A stretch of 64,000 nt of DNA from Bartonella rattaustraliani AUST/NH4 (GCF_000312565.1 NZ_CALW02000009.1:1-64000), one strand, 5' to 3'; counted from the first letter of the stretch, positions 10,209 to 20,840 are shown. Notes: a model not told the origin generated them from the sequence alone. Made by a program: numbers and translations.

Positions 10209-10299
10209 GTGCGCTTTCCGTCAAAAAGTGAGAGGTTTGTTAAATACCTAAGACGTTACTTAAAAAATGTGAGAAATGTGTAAATGTCTTATAAGTTAA

Positions 10300-10318
10300 G
10301 GCGGGAATTTTCCCCGCC
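10300..10318 (-). terminator. Hairpin between rplY and pth (attenuator or weak terminator)
   Basis: The sequence forms a perfect 6-bp GC stem (GGCGGG with CCCGCC) around a 7-base AT loop just after the rplY stop. No uninterrupted T run follows on the minus strand, so full termination is uncertain. It may partly uncouple pth from rplY or stabilise the rplY message end. Confidence 0.5.
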
Positions 10319-10330
10319 TGCTGAAGTTGG

Positions 10331-10948
10331 TTAATTTGTTTTGCTATCTTCTTGTTTGGTACTTTCATCACTGACATCCATGCCTGCAGGTGCTGCAATG
10401 GTTGCAATGGTAAAGTCTCGATCTTGGATGACTGGAGTAACACCCGTTGGCAGTTGCACTGCTGAAATGTGGATCGAATCACCAATGGAGTAGCTGGAGA
10501 GGTCAATCTCAATCGCTTCAGGGATAGCATTGGCTGGAGCCGTACACTCAATTTCGTGGCGAACAATATTAAGAACGCCCCCTTTTTTAATACCAGGCGC
10601 TGTATCTTCATTGAGGAAGTGTACAGGAATATTCACTTCCACGACGGATTTTTCTGAAATACGGAGGAAGTCTACATGTAAAGGAAAATCACGCACGGGA
10701 TCCAATTGATAATCTTTTGGCAAAACCATAATTTTTTGTTTGCCAATTGTAATGGTTGCAACGGTGGTACGAAAGCCACCAGCATGAATTTTGTAGAAAA
10801 TTTCTTTATAGGGAATTGTGATTGCCAGAGGTGGTTTTTTGTCACCATAAATGACAGCTGGAATAAGACCGTTACGGCGAAGTTCGCGGGAGGACCCCTT
10901 ACCAACCCGTTCGCGTGTTTCGGCCTTAAGAGTATAGTTTTTGCTCAT
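10331..10948 (-). CDS. rplY: 50S ribosomal protein L25 (general stress protein Ctc)
   Basis: A 205-residue two-domain L25 of the CTC type, longer than the 94-residue E. coli protein. The N-terminal 5S-rRNA-binding domain begins [20 protein letters not shown] and includes GLIPAVIYG. The C-terminal TL5-like beta domain includes [12 protein letters not shown] and [11 protein letters not shown], and ends in a short acidic/charged tail ([12 protein letters not shown]). AAAGGA precedes the ATG. It is the first gene of the rplY-pth unit and divergent from the HerA-like ATPase. Confidence 0.97.
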   Translation of the reverse strand: MSKNYTLKAETRERVGKGSSRELRRNGLIPAVIYGDKKPPLAITIPYKEIFYKIHAGGFRTTVATITIGKQKIMVLPKDYQLDPVRDFPLHVDFLRISEKSVVEVNIPVHFLNEDTAPGIKKGGVLNIVRHEIECTAPANAIPEAIEIDLSSYSIGDSIHISAVQLPTGVTPVIQDRDFTIATIAAPAGMDVSDESTKQEDSKTN

Positions 10949-11225
10949 AATTTAAGTCCTTTTACATGATTGGAGATCCACCAAAAACCAACAGCAGTTT
11001 TTGCATGGATATGAAGATATACGCTACCCAAGCAGCGACTGCTTCACTCTGCGTTGCCTCCAAGGGTGTCTACGCAGAAGTCTGTTCTATAATTCAAACT
11101 CTTCTCAGATGCAAGAGTTGTGGGAAAAATCGATGATTTCTACCGTTAAGGAAGAGGAAATGTTACAAGGGCAGTTTATTTTATAAAAATGCGCTAATTA
11201 TTCACAAGCAAATACTGGAGATATT

Positions 11226-12737
11226 ATGAAGGTAGAGATCGCCTTGGGGGAGATGGCAGAACGTAATGCTTTGCGTCAATCGCAGCCAGCATTTATTGAT
11301 CTTGAAGAGTTATTGGCGACACGTCTTCTTGTGCAAGGAAATTCTGGTTCAGGAAAATCACATCTTCTTCGAAGGATTCTTGAACAAAGTGCGTCGTGGG
11401 TGCAACATTGTGTGATTGATCCAGAGGGCGATTTTGTTACTTTGGCAGATAAATTTGGTCATGTCGTTGTTGAGGCTCAACGCAGCGAACTAGAACTGAC
11501 ACGTATTGCCCATAGGATTCGTCAACATCGGGTTTCGGTCGTGTTTAATCTTGAAGGTCTAGAGACTGAACAGCAGATGCGTGCTGTGGGTGCCTTTCTT
11601 GGTGCATTGTTTGATGTGGAACGTGACTACTGGTATCCCATGCTTGTTGTGGTTGATGAAGCACAATTGTTTGCCCCAACTGCAGCGGGAGAAGTGTCTG
11701 ATGAGGCACGTAAGATTTCGTTGAGTGCTATGACAAATCTTATGTGCCGGGGGCGTAAACGTGGTCTTGCAGGTGTTATTGCAACCCAGCGTTTGGCAAA
11801 GCTTGCCAAAAACGTGGCTGCTGAAGCGTCCAATTTTTTAATAGGACGAACTTTCTTAGATATTGATATGGTGCGTGCGGCTGATCTTTTGGGAATGGAG
11901 CGTCGTCAAGCAGAAATGTTTAGAGATCTTGAGCGAGGGCATTTTATTGCTTTAGGTCCCGCTTTATCACGACGCCCTTTGCCGATCATTATTGGTCCTG
12001 TTGAAACATTGGCGCGTTCTTCTAGCCCCAAGCTCATGCCACTTCCTACGGAACGGGTGGATGCAAAAGAGCTCGTTTTTACGGCTTCGCCAGAAGAGGT
12101 TTTAACGCCCTTTAAACAATTACGAGAGCCGGTAAAAGAATTGGTGAGAGAAAAATCAGTTCATGAGATGTTAGAAGAGGCTGTGCATAAAAAACAAGAA
12201 TTGTTAGAAGAGAAACCAAGCTTATTTCCTGAACTCTCTGTAGGGAAGCGCGATAGCCAAGCAGAACGTGTTATTCGAGAAATTCTTGATGATCCTGAGG
12301 CCTTTTATCGCTCGACAGCGGTGCTTTATCAAGATTTTTTGGTTCGTTGTCGTATTCATGGTCTCTCAGGTGATCTTTTAAATCTTTTACAATTTCGGCG
12401 TAAATTGGCTATTGCTCAGGCTTTTGTTGATGAAGAAACTGCTGAAAGTGAAAATTGGAAACGCATTTTGCTTCTTTCAGAAAATTTGGAAGATGATGTT
12501 CAAGGTGTTTTTTTAAATGTTGCAGAGGCCGCTTTGAATGGGAAACCATGCCCATCAGACACGTTTTTGGCACGTCTTTATGGAACCCATTCTTTAAGCC
12601 GTGCACGCCGGCTTTTAACCTACTTTGAAGAACGTGGACTCGTTGTTATTCATACGCATTTTAATGGTCTGCGCATTGTTGCTTTCCCTGATCTTGGGGT
12701 AGAAACTGCACCAGGAGATCCAAAGGGGGAAGTTTAA
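11226..12737 (+). CDS. HerA-like ATPase / DUF87 ATP-binding protein
   Basis: A 503-residue P-loop ATPase of the HerA/FtsK superfamily. Walker A is GNSGSGKS at residues 38-45, Walker B is [11 protein letters not shown] at about 138-148, and an arginine/sensor region follows in [19 protein letters not shown]. Classical HerA works with the nuclease NurA in DNA-end processing. No nurA-like gene is nearby, and stand-alone members like this are common in Rhizobiales with unknown function. The C-terminal 200 residues are charged and helical and have no family I recognise. GGAG lies 8 bases before the ATG. The 3' end overlaps the convergent prs gene by 4 bases. DNA translocation is inferred from the fold. 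Confidence 0.85.
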   Translation: MKVEIALGEMAERNALRQSQPAFIDLEELLATRLLVQGNSGSGKSHLLRRILEQSASWVQHCVIDPEGDFVTLADKFGHVVVEAQRSELELTRIAHRIRQHRVSVVFNLEGLETEQQMRAVGAFLGALFDVERDYWYPMLVVVDEAQLFAPTAAGEVSDEARKISLSAMTNLMCRGRKRGLAGVIATQRLAKLAKNVAAEASNFLIGRTFLDIDMVRAADLLGMERRQAEMFRDLERGHFIALGPALSRRPLPIIIGPVETLARSSSPKLMPLPTERVDAKELVFTASPEEVLTPFKQLREPVKELVREKSVHEMLEEAVHKKQELLEEKPSLFPELSVGKRDSQAERVIREILDDPEAFYRSTAVLYQDFLVRCRIHGLSGDLLNLLQFRRKLAIAQAFVDEETAESENWKRILLLSENLEDDVQGVFLNVAEAALNGKPCPSDTFLARLYGTHSLSRARRLLTYFEERGLVVIHTHFNGLRIVAFPDLGVETAPGDPKGEV

Positions 12738-13666
12738 CCAAATAAACTTGAAACAGATTGTTCTGCTGCTGTTCTTGCAATTGCTTCCCCAATGAGGTCG
12801 GCAATTGGTAAAACACGGATATTATGTGCTTTTTCAATGGCTTGTGTTGGCATAATTGAATCTGTAATCACCAATTCTTTCATTTCTGAATGGGTAATAC
12901 GTTCGATAGCATCGCCGGAAAGAACACCATGTGTAATATAAGCTGTGACACTATTGGCACCATGTTTGAGGAGTGCACTTGCTGCATTGCACAGCGTTCC
13001 ACCTGAATCAACAATATCATCAAGTAAAAGACAATCCTTTCCAGACACATCTCCAATAACATTCATAACTTCTGATTCACCAGGACGTTCACGACGTTTA
13101 TCCACAATAGCCAGCAAACTGTTCAGGCGTTTGGCAAGGGAACGTGCGCGCACAACACCACCAACATCAGGGGAAACAACAATAACATTTTCAAGAGAGT
13201 GATGCATTTTGACATCTCGAGAAATCACCGGAACAGCATAGAGATTATCCGCTGGAATATCAAAAAAGCCCTGAATTTGTCCTGCATGAAGATCCAATGT
13301 CAAAATACGATGTGCGCCTGCTTCAGTAATCAGGTTAGCAACAAGTTTTGCAGAAATGGGGGTCCGCGGTCCAGGTTTACGATCCTGGCGGGCATAACCA
13401 AAATAGGGTATAACAGCTGTGATACGGCGCGCTGAAGAACGGCGAAGTGCATCAATCATGATGAGTAATTCCATTAAGTGATCATTTGCAGGATAAGATG
13501 TTGACTGCAAAACAAACACATCTTGTCCGCGTACATTTTCATGTAATTCTACGAAAATTTCTTGATCAGCAAAACGCTTTACGGTCGCTTTACCTAAAGG
13601 AATGCTTAAATAATTGGCAACATCCTCAGCTAGGCGTGGATTAGAATTGCCGCAGAAAAGCTTCAT
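12734..13666 (-). CDS. prs: Ribose-phosphate pyrophosphokinase (PRPP synthetase)
   Basis: A 310-residue class I PRPP synthetase that transfers the pyrophosphate of ATP to ribose 5-phosphate. The product feeds purine, pyrimidine, histidine, tryptophan and NAD synthesis. It opens [20 protein letters not shown]. It contains the flexible-loop and metal site [14 protein letters not shown] and the PRPP-binding loop [11 protein letters not shown]. The length is as in E. coli (315). AGAGG lies about 8 bases upstream of the ATG. It is convergent with the ATPase gene, and 290 bases of leader separate it from the next repeat. Confidence 0.97.
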   Translation of the reverse strand: MKLFCGNSNPRLAEDVANYLSIPLGKATVKRFADQEIFVELHENVRGQDVFVLQSTSYPANDHLMELLIMIDALRRSSARRITAVIPYFGYARQDRKPGPRTPISAKLVANLITEAGAHRILTLDLHAGQIQGFFDIPADNLYAVPVISRDVKMHHSLENVIVVSPDVGGVVRARSLAKRLNSLLAIVDKRRERPGESEVMNVIGDVSGKDCLLLDDIVDSGGTLCNAASALLKHGANSVTAYITHGVLSGDAIERITHSEMKELVITDSIMPTQAIEKAHNIRVLPIADLIGEAIARTAAEQSVSSLFG

Positions 13667-13945
13667 AGTAGAACCTCTGAGTAGTTTAGGGTAAAGTATA
13701 ATATAGTACGACTTTTAACTTCTTATTACCAGATTGCAAGGCAACAATTGCGAAAGCCTACAATTTTATTCCTCATTGTTAAAGGGGAAGGCATTTTGTT
13801 TTTGCTTTTTGCAAAATTTTTGTTGTTTTAAAGCAGAGTTTTTTAACGATGAGGTCGAGATCTAGACATTAGATAAGGTTTTTTTATTTTTTAATTTTAT
13901 AAAAAACAACTTCAATAATCATTTGATGTTCCATGTATGAAATAT
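13667..13945. other. Upstream region of prs
   Basis: A 279-base AT-rich region that must contain the prs promoter. I see no open frame and no clear promoter boxes. Copy E of the repeat family starts just beyond it. Confidence 0.4.
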
Positions 13946-13949
13946 GGAA

Positions 13950-14215
13950 AAAAAACCATGTTGCAAGCCGGCACCATCATGATATTTACCAGCTCATGGT
14001 ATATTTGCCAACTCATGAGATTGTGATAGCCCTTGCATGAGGGCGAGTTCATGAGAGGCATTTTTCCTCCTTTCTTTTTTCATTTATCCTCATGCCAATT
14101 CCGTTTACGGCGTAAAACCAAGTGAATAAAATTAATTCAACATGAAAAAGGTTTGAGATGAGAAAATCTTACAATATTCAGAGGTACATTATAAATCAAT
14201 GTGTGCGACAAGAGT
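13950..14215 (-). repeat. Integrase-5'-end repeat, copy E
   Basis: This copy has GCCGGCACCATCATGATATT, CATGAGAGGCATTTTTCCTCC, AAGTGAATAAAATTAATTC and GATGAGAAAATCTTAC in the same order as other minus-oriented copies. It covers only the upstream part of the unit and barely enters the integrase coding region. It lies between prs and pgeF, which are transcribed in the same direction. Confidence 0.75.
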
Positions 14216-14357
14216 TCATTTTGTTTACTATCACAAGGAAATATTGAAAAAACAACAGAAAAAATATTTATATTTCTTGAGCCCATAAATGCGCTTTTGG
14301 TGAAAAGGAACTATCAAAGAAAGCTTCCTTTATTTAATGGGTGAAAAAAGACTGTTT

Positions 14358-15137
14358 TTAATCTTTCAGCATAATAGCGGAAATTTGCCGTCCATCGTCA
14401 GGCGCATTACGGTGTATCGCACGGCGATGGGAAAAAAAGCGTTGTTCATCTTGATAGGTGCAAAGTTTGACACAAGAAGCACGGACTCCTGCTTCTTGCA
14501 ATTGATCGACAATGAATGTCCATAGATTAAAGCGAAAATGATTGATTTTATCTGTTTTTAAAAAATATTTTTGAAACTTTTTATGGGAATTCATAAATTG
14601 ATTGTAAAATTCGCTTGTTACTTCATAATGGCAAGGACCAATACAGGGGCCAAGAACGGCTGTTATAGCGTTGCGTTTTGCTCCTTGTTTTTCCATAACA
14701 GAAATTGTTTTTTCTATAATTCCATTGAGGCTTCCTCGCCAGCCTGCATGTGCTGCAGCGATGACACCTGCTTGTGCATCAGCAAATAGAACTGGTCCAC
14801 AATCTGCTGTAAGAATGCCAATGACCAATTCTTTTTTTGTGGTAACAAGGGCATCAGCTTGAGGCGGTTCTCTGGTAAAAGCTTGATGAACTGTGATTAC
14901 TTCACAAGAGTGTGTTTGATTGACCGTGACCAAGTTTTGCACCCCAACACCAAAATAATTGGCAATCAAAATGCGGTTTTGTGCAATATGTTCTGGTTGA
15001 TTGTTTAAACTGTTGTCTCCATTAAGGGCTTTGTCAAGGCTTTTTGAAACACCATGTTGGCGTGTAAAAAAACCATGTGTTATTCCACGTTTGTGTAAAG
15101 AAAAGAGATCTTTTGCAAGGATAGGATCAGAGTTCAT
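14358..15137 (-). CDS. pgeF: Peptidoglycan editing factor PgeF / laccase-domain protein
   Basis: A 259-residue cytoplasmic member of the YfiH/DUF152 family, formerly called polyphenol oxidase. In E. coli the family corrects muropeptide precursors carrying L-Ser in place of L-Ala. The conserved metal ligands are visible: the H of NQTHSCEV, the C of LTADCGPVLFAD, the H of AAAHAGWRGS, and the VLGPCIGPCHYEV block. FFSHRR near the C-terminus is also typical. The start is supported by AAGGAGC 6 bases upstream. The gene is about 100 bases downstream of the methyltransferase gene and in the same direction, so lgt, the methyltransferase and pgeF may be one transcript, an order also common in other Rhizobiales. 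Confidence 0.93.
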   Translation of the reverse strand: MNSDPILAKDLFSLHKRGITHGFFTRQHGVSKSLDKALNGDNSLNNQPEHIAQNRILIANYFGVGVQNLVTVNQTHSCEVITVHQAFTREPPQADALVTTKKELVIGILTADCGPVLFADAQAGVIAAAHAGWRGSLNGIIEKTISVMEKQGAKRNAITAVLGPCIGPCHYEVTSEFYNQFMNSHKKFQKYFLKTDKINHFRFNLWTFIVDQLQEAGVRASCVKLCTYQDEQRFFSHRRAIHRNAPDDGRQISAIMLKD

Positions 15138-15243
15138 AAAAGCTCCTTACATGGATGATTATTGTCATAATGAGACGGTGGGTGGGGAGGTTCCATATTT
15201 GTCAATGTGTATTTATTGGGAGTGTCTATTATAGGAGTATTCT

Positions 15244-16332
15244 CTATGGGGACTCAAATTGAGGGGGGAGAGGGATATTTTTATCACTCACAGATAAGAC
15301 TTTAAACAATTTACCCATTTGATCTGGTCCCGCTAGTCGTTTGACATCTTGGCAGATTCTTGCTTGGAGTATAGCATTTTTGTTGGCTCCAAGTTGCCCT
15401 GCACGTTCTAAAATTCCCATTTTAACAAGAAAATCCCCTTGCTCGATAACTTCAGCAAAACAGCCTTGTTCAAGGGCTATTTTTTTTAAAAAGAAAAAAC
15501 CAACATGTGATGTTAAATCATGTTCACCTGGGGACTCAAAAATATCACGAAACTCGTGTTTTGAGAGTGCCTGCAGTGTGTCACCAAATGCAAGATCAGA
15601 AGAACCATAATCAATAAGCAACGCAGAACCTGTGGCTTGCATTAAATGGTTGCTGACTTGTTGTATGAATTGATAGCGTGAGGGTGCATGTTCAAAAATT
15701 GTGCCATCAAGAACTTCAGAACAGTAGGATTGTAAGCAAGAAGAGGGAAGTTTATGGGAGGAAGCAATGAAGACAAAATCTCCATTTTGATCCATTGTAA
15801 TGCAGCGTTCTTTCCATTCACCATTGATTTTAATATATTGGTTTATGGGGAGGGTATCAAGAAACTCATTGGCTATTAAGAAGAGCGGTCTTGAGGGGAT
15901 TTGTTCAAAGTTTTCAAGGATATGGATCTGTTTTTGATAGGAGGAAAGCTGTTTTTTTTGTTCTTCTGCAAGCTTTTTACTTATTTCAATGAGAAACACT
16001 TCAGCAGCGTTAAATGCTGTCGGGGATAATTTTTGAATGGTACGTAAAATATCATCCATCAGGGTTCCACGTCCTGGACCTATTTCAGCGAGAATAAAAG
16101 GACGAGGACAGCTATGTGCTTTCCAGTTTGCGAGGGTCCAAATACCAATCATTTCTCCAAATAATTGGCTCACTTCAGGTGCTGTGATGAAATCACCAGT
16201 GCGTCCAAAAGGTATTTGTGTTTGATAATAGCCAAATTGGGGGTCCGTGAGTGCCAACATCATATATTGGCTGACAGTTATTGCTCCATTAAGCGCAATA
16301 ATTTCTTTAATTTTTTCTTTGAGAAGAGTCAT
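15244..16332 (-). CDS. SAM-dependent methyltransferase, MidA/NDUFAF7 family
   Basis: A 362-residue class I methyltransferase. The mitochondrial homologue NDUFAF7 dimethylates an arginine of complex I subunit NDUFS2 during assembly, so a respiratory-assembly role is a reasonable family-based inference. Motif I is [16 protein letters not shown], preceded by [14 protein letters not shown], and NEFLDTLPI is the conserved post-I block. The open frame extends 47 codons further upstream, but that part is the lgt coding region in another frame. [18 protein letters not shown] is where family similarity begins, so I use the ATG at 16332. The gene overlaps lgt by 26 bases and is probably translationally coupled to it. 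Confidence 0.9.
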   Translation of the reverse strand: MTLLKEKIKEIIALNGAITVSQYMMLALTDPQFGYYQTQIPFGRTGDFITAPEVSQLFGEMIGIWTLANWKAHSCPRPFILAEIGPGRGTLMDDILRTIQKLSPTAFNAAEVFLIEISKKLAEEQKKQLSSYQKQIHILENFEQIPSRPLFLIANEFLDTLPINQYIKINGEWKERCITMDQNGDFVFIASSHKLPSSCLQSYCSEVLDGTIFEHAPSRYQFIQQVSNHLMQATGSALLIDYGSSDLAFGDTLQALSKHEFRDIFESPGEHDLTSHVGFFFLKKIALEQGCFAEVIEQGDFLVKMGILERAGQLGANKNAILQARICQDVKRLAGPDQMGKLFKVLSVSDKNIPLPPQFESP

Positions 16333-17185
16333 TTGGGATCGATTTATGTTTGAAAGCTGGAAGAAGAAGATAAATACCCAGAAGAAACATAGGAAGAGAT
16401 AAAGCCATGCCATAGGTGAATCCAGTTGTATGAAAAAGATTAAAAAACCATTCTGGATCTTCTTGAGGTGCACGGTAAATTTCGGAAATACTGCGTGCTA
16501 TCGCATAGCCTATAATAAATGTTCCCGCTACTGTGCCTTGGCGTTTTAATGCTTTTAATGCAAAAATAAGTATAAATAAAATGATAAAGAGAAGGAAGCC
16601 TTCCATGAGTGCTTCATAAAGTTGGCTTGGGTGGCGCGGTAGATAATAAGGATCGAGGGGGAAGCAAATAGCCCAAGGCTGTGTGGTAACATGTCCCCAT
16701 AGCTCTTGGTTCACGAAATTGCAGATGCGTACAATGCCGATACCGATGGGAGCACCTGCAGCGATGATATCAAACATTGCACGTATGGGGATATTATTTT
16801 TACGGGCAAACAAGATCATTGCAACGATGATGCCAATGAGACCACCATGAAAGGACATGCCTCCATCCCATACTGCTATGATGGCGCTTGGGTAGCTAAA
16901 ATAATAGGCGGGGTTCCATACAAGCACTTGTCCTAAACGACCACCAACAACGACACTAACCGTAGACCAAACAACAAAATCTCCTATCTTTTTCTTCTCT
17001 ATAGGAGGGTGGTTGGCACACCATAGAGATTTTTTTGTTAACAATCTTTGTGCATACCACCAAGCAAAAAGAATACCCACGACGTAACCAAGCCCATACC
17101 AATGGAGGGCTATGGGGCCTAAATGAAAAATGACAGGATCGAGAAAAGGTGGAAAAGCAATGGCTGGGCAAGGAAAATTATTCAT
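16307..17185 (-). CDS. lgt: Prolipoprotein diacylglyceryl transferase
   Basis: A 292-residue inner-membrane enzyme that moves diacylglycerol from phosphatidylglycerol to the lipobox cysteine of prolipoproteins. About seven hydrophobic helices are visible. Signature blocks are [14 protein letters not shown] (Lgt motif with the essential histidine), [24 protein letters not shown] and the late [11 protein letters not shown]. The first ATG in the frame is used; no strong Shine-Dalgarno is visible. The length is typical (E. coli 291). It is the first gene of the lgt-methyltransferase-pgeF cluster. It serves lipoproteins such as the L,D-transpeptidase encoded in this window. Confidence 0.96.
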   Translation of the reverse strand: MNNFPCPAIAFPPFLDPVIFHLGPIALHWYGLGYVVGILFAWWYAQRLLTKKSLWCANHPPIEKKKIGDFVVWSTVSVVVGGRLGQVLVWNPAYYFSYPSAIIAVWDGGMSFHGGLIGIIVAMILFARKNNIPIRAMFDIIAAGAPIGIGIVRICNFVNQELWGHVTTQPWAICFPLDPYYLPRHPSQLYEALMEGFLLFIILFILIFALKALKRQGTVAGTFIIGYAIARSISEIYRAPQEDPEWFFNLFHTTGFTYGMALSLPMFLLGIYLLLPAFKHKSIPNDSSQRKN

Positions 17186-17462
17186 TAACTAAGCATTTTA
17201 CATTAAGATGACATGTTATATCAAGAGGACATGGCGCTTAGAAATGACAGATGAATGCACAATGGTCAAGCTGGGAAAGTAGCAGGTTTCCACTGAATTT
17301 GAATACGAAAATCTTTATGGTAAAAAAATGTAAAAAGATTGAAAACAAAATCTGTATAATTCGGTAAAATTTATAGGATAAAAGGAACAAATGCAGTATC
17401 CAAATATTTTGAAAATACGTTATAATGCGTGGGTTAATAATTAAAATTTGAGGAAAAATGTG

Positions 17463-17726
17463 ATGCGTAATGGGGCAAACCGTATTCTTGATGAATTTGC
17501 AAAATTGGCAACAGATGCTGCCGATGTTGCACAAGGTATACGACGTGAAGCTGGAACCGCTTTTCGTTTACAGGCTGAAAATATAGCAAATAAACTTGAT
17601 CTTGTTTCACGCGAAGAATTTGAGACTTTTAGAGAGATGCTTCTGAAAGTTTATGCTGATCATGCTGATTTAAAAAAACGTCTTGATGATTTGGAAAAAA
17701 CACAGACGCAAAAAGAAGAAAAATAG
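17463..17726 (+). CDS. ubiK: Accessory factor UbiK family (BMFP) protein
   Basis: An 87-residue, almost entirely helical protein. An amphipathic N-terminal half (ILDEFAKLATDAADVAQGIR) is followed by the conserved SREEFETFREML and a C-terminal coiled coil (LKKRLDDLEK). In E. coli, UbiK is a trimeric membrane-associated accessory factor for ubiquinone biosynthesis. Rhizobial homologues are annotated as BMFP-domain proteins, and the same role is inferred. The open frame can start at TTG 17448 or GTG 17460. I choose the ATG at 17463 because TTGAGG lies upstream at suitable spacing. It is divergent from lgt. Confidence 0.85.
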   Translation: MRNGANRILDEFAKLATDAADVAQGIRREAGTAFRLQAENIANKLDLVSREEFETFREMLLKVYADHADLKKRLDDLEKTQTQKEEK

Positions 17727-18086
17727 TTTTTATAAAAAAATATCCCCAATTTTTCAGTATGATATATAAAACTGAAAAATGCTTAGTCTTAAGTCTGTTA
17801 GAGCAGATTTTCTATTTTTGAGGATTCGTTTTTTGTAAAAAAACGCTTTTTTTGAATCAGGGGGGCTAGTACTACGAAATTGTATCAATACACTGAAAAG
17901 GCTTGGTGATTCGTTTTTTGTTATCAAGTTTTTGCAGGAAGCGTTATTGGCTTCTTGGTGTTGTGTGTTGTCCATGTTTTTAATGTGTATTTGTTTGGTG
18001 TAAAAGCTTTAATTGTAGCAAAATTTTGTTACGGTTGGGGGCGTTTTATATTCTGTTGATAACTTTATTCATAAGATTGAGGGTTA
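17727..18086. other. Spacer between ubiK and the YbjN gene
   Basis: 360 bases without a recognisable gene. A 73-codon minus-strand frame (17754-17975) has no family character. The 3' half presumably carries the promoter of the YbjN-family gene. Confidence 0.45.
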
Positions 18087-18590
18087 ATGATGAGGCTTGC
18101 ATTTTGCGCCATGACGAGAGAAGAGCATCCGGTTGATTTTATCGAACAGATTGCCTGTAAATATGATTGGTCATTTGAACGGGATGTGCAAGATGAGATT
18201 CGTGTTTGTGTAGAAGGAAAACGGACAACCTACCGTCTTGCTTTTTCATGGATGGAGGAGCAGGAGGCTCTTCATTTGTCTTGTGCTTTTGACCTTTCTA
18301 TTGAAAATGCTCGAACAACGGAAGTGCATCGCTTATTGTTGGCAATTAATGAAAAATTGTTGTTGGGACATTTTGATTATTGGCAGGGAAATCATTCCGT
18401 TATTTATCGGCAGGGGCTTCTTTTGGCTGGGGGAGTTCATGCCTCTCATATTCAGGTTGAAACATTGTTGATACACGCGCTTAGAGTCTGTGAAAGCCAT
18501 TATGCTGCATTTCAGATGGTTGCTTGGAGTGGGGAAAGCGCTAGCAAAGCTCTCCAATATAGTTTGTTTGAAACTGTAGGAAATGCCTAA
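18087..18590 (+). CDS. YbjN domain-containing protein
   Basis: A 167-residue protein of the YbjN family, a type III secretion chaperone-like alpha/beta fold with unclear biochemical function. Visible features are HPVDFIEQIACKYDWSFERD at the N-terminus, the charged beta strands RTTYRLAFSWMEEQEALHLSC (read as two strands) and the helix RLLLAINEKLLLGHFDYW. GAGGG lies 5 bases before the ATG. In other Rhizobiales a ybjN-like gene usually precedes proC; here the next gene is a convergent sensor kinase remnant, so that neighbour has been lost or moved. Confidence 0.85.
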   Translation: MMRLAFCAMTREEHPVDFIEQIACKYDWSFERDVQDEIRVCVEGKRTTYRLAFSWMEEQEALHLSCAFDLSIENARTTEVHRLLLAINEKLLLGHFDYWQGNHSVIYRQGLLLAGGVHASHIQVETLLIHALRVCESHYAAFQMVAWSGESASKALQYSLFETVGNA

Positions 18591-18639
18591 ATTCTCTCAT
18601 GTGTTGAATGGTTTTTAGAGACAATTTGTAAAGTCTTTC

Positions 18640-19989
18640 TCATAAGGGGAGATCGATAATAGCACGCAAACCTCCCAAGGGGCTATCGTCTAATTGAATG
18701 TTGCCTCCATGGCTGCGCGCTATGTCTTGGGCGATGGAAAGCCCAAGTCCTGTTCCACTTGCATCTTGATTGCGCGCTTTATCAAGTCTAAAAAATGGTT
18801 TGAAAACTTCCTTACGCATGTTTTTACAGATTCCAGGTCCATCGTCGTCAACTGTTATGATGAAGGATTCTTGTTGAGATATGGCCGTTAGTTTGACGGT
18901 GTTGGCGTAATAAAATGCATTTGATACGAGATTGCTCACCAGACGCGTAAAGGCTTGTGGACGTGCTTGTATTTCTGCAGGGCCTTCAATTTTATAAAAG
19001 AATTGACGTTTGTGAAGATGAGCATCGGCGGTAAATTTTTGCATAAGAGCATTTAAATCAAGGGTTTTCACACCTTCACTTCCCTCACCACGGGCAAAAG
19101 CAAGATAATCTTCTAACATATTTTGCATGTCGTTTACATCTTGCTCAAGCGGTTTAATATCAAAGTCAGTATTTGCTAACGCGAGTTGAAGTTTAAAACG
19201 TGTTAGAATGGTTCTTAAATCATGGCTTACGCCTGAAAGCATCATAGTGCGTTGTTCGATTTGACGTTCAATACGTTCACGCATACGTAAAAAAGCAACG
19301 CCTGCACGACGAACCTCCTCAGCGCCTTGTGGTTGAAATCCTTCCGGTAAAGGATGTCCACGTCCAAAACTTTCTGCTGCTTTGGCTAATTGTTGGATCG
19401 GTTTTATCTGATTGCGCAAGACATAAATGGCGATCAGCAATAAAACGAGAGCTGTTCCTACCATCCAGCTTAGAAAAATAGCAGTATTGGAAGCATAGGC
19501 TTGGCTGCGCAGTGCAAAGACGCGTAGGATGTTATGACCAAGGTGGATGCGAATTTCGACAAGATCAGAATCACCCACTGTATCAATCCAGTAAGGGACG
19601 GTTAATTTGACGTGTGATTTCTTCGCTTAGAAAATAATCAAGAATTGCAAAAAATGGTTTAGGTCCTAGAGGCGGAAGAGGAGAGGGAGGAAGAATAGAA
19701 ATGTTTAATCCCAATACGTTGTTGTGCAATACGCTTGATATCGTCATAGTTATCTTGTTGTTGGGTATGTTTCAATAATGTCAATAATGGCTGAGATATC
19801 ATGGACAACAGCGGTTGAAAGACGCTCGGTTACCATTTGCCAATGGCGCTCCATAAAGACATAAGCAATGACTGTTTGTAAGAGGACCATAGGAGCAATA
19901 ATGATGATCAAAGCACGGGCATAAAGCCGTTTAGGCATCTGCTTTGTCAACCAGCGGATAAATTTTCTTAAAGGTTCGACCATTGTCAT
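18640..19989 (-). pseudogene. Sensor histidine kinase, EnvZ-like, with three +1 frameshifts
   Basis: The N-terminal part (19750-19989, 79 codons) has a transmembrane helix (LIIIIAPMVLLQTVIAYVF). The C-terminal part (18640-19578, 312 codons) has a second helix, a HAMP linker, the HisKA box SGVSHDLRTIL with its histidine, and the ATP-binding boxes N (VSNAFYYAN), G1 (DDDGPGI) and G2 (GTGLGLSIAQD). They belong to one kinase. The 170 bases between are coding in shifted frames: removing one base near 19760, 19705 and 19593 gives continuous periplasmic sequence including ILPPSPLPPLGPKPFFAIL. The three shifts sum to zero, so the flanking parts share a frame. The start overlaps the response regulator stop as ATGA. 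It is either an inactivated gene or an assembly artefact. Confidence 0.88.
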
Positions 19990-20696
19990 GCATATTCAAT
20001 TGAGAGTTTGTAACCTATTCCTCGAACGGTTTGGAGCCATATAGGGAGTGCGGGATTCTTTTCTATCTTACGACGAAGGCGATTAATTTGTACATCTATG
20101 GTACGTTCATCAATATTTTTATCATTCATTGTTAATTTATGGCGTGGAATGATCTCACCTGCATTTTCGGCAAAAATAACCATCATTTTTTGCTCATTAT
20201 CTGTTAACTTGATAATCTCTCCTCCTTTTTTGAGTTCGCGCCGTGCAAGAGAGAAGATATAAGGTCCAAAGACTATTTGCTCGATTTTAGGTTGATTGAG
20301 TGAAAATCCCCGTCGTAAAATAGCGTTGATACGAAGGAGAAGCTCACGAGGATCAAATGGCTTGGCAAGATAGTCATCTGCGCCTGCTTCTAGTCCATGG
20401 ATACGGTCGTCTGTTTCCGATAAAGCTGTGAGCATGAGAATGGGGATATCTCTGGTTTGACGCAGGGAATGCGTGAGTGAAATGCCGTTTTCTCCAGGCA
20501 TCATGACATCGACTATAAGAAGATCAAAATCTAAGCTTGCAAGTTGCCGTCTTGCTTCATCGGCATTGGCAGAGACTGAAACACGAAATCCATTTTTAAT
20601 AAGAAATTGAAATAAAAGATTGCGAATACGGGTGTCGTCATCAATAACAAGAAGGTGAGGTGCGTTATCACACAAAACTTGAATATGATCGGTCAT
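19986..20696 (-). CDS. OmpR/PhoB-family response regulator
   Basis: A 236-residue two-domain regulator. The receiver domain covers about residues 12-130, with the acidic pocket D19-D21, phosphoacceptor D63 in LLIVDVMMPG, T in MLTA and K in LAKPFDP. The C-terminal winged-helix DNA-binding domain includes LTDNEQKMMVIF and the recognition-helix region DERTIDVQINRLRRKIE, ending VRGIGYKL. It resembles the alphaproteobacterial OmpR/PetR/CenR-type envelope regulators, but which one cannot be settled here. It forms an overlapping pair with the disrupted kinase downstream. The gene itself looks fully intact. Confidence 0.93.
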   Translation of the reverse strand: MTDHIQVLCDNAPHLLVIDDDTRIRNLLFQFLIKNGFRVSVSANADEARRQLASLDFDLLIVDVMMPGENGISLTHSLRQTRDIPILMLTALSETDDRIHGLEAGADDYLAKPFDPRELLLRINAILRRGFSLNQPKIEQIVFGPYIFSLARRELKKGGEIIKLTDNEQKMMVIFAENAGEIIPRHKLTMNDKNIDERTIDVQINRLRRKIEKNPALPIWLQTVRGIGYKLSIEYA

Positions 20697-20840
20697 TCTT
20701 CAAAACCCTGACAAAATTGAGTTTCTAACCCTTAAAGTTTACATAAGTTGCACAAAACTGTCGAGCAGGCTATTTTACTCTATAAAGAAGAAAATTCTTT
20801 TTGAATAAATTTAAAGAAATTTACCCTTGAAAAGGATACA

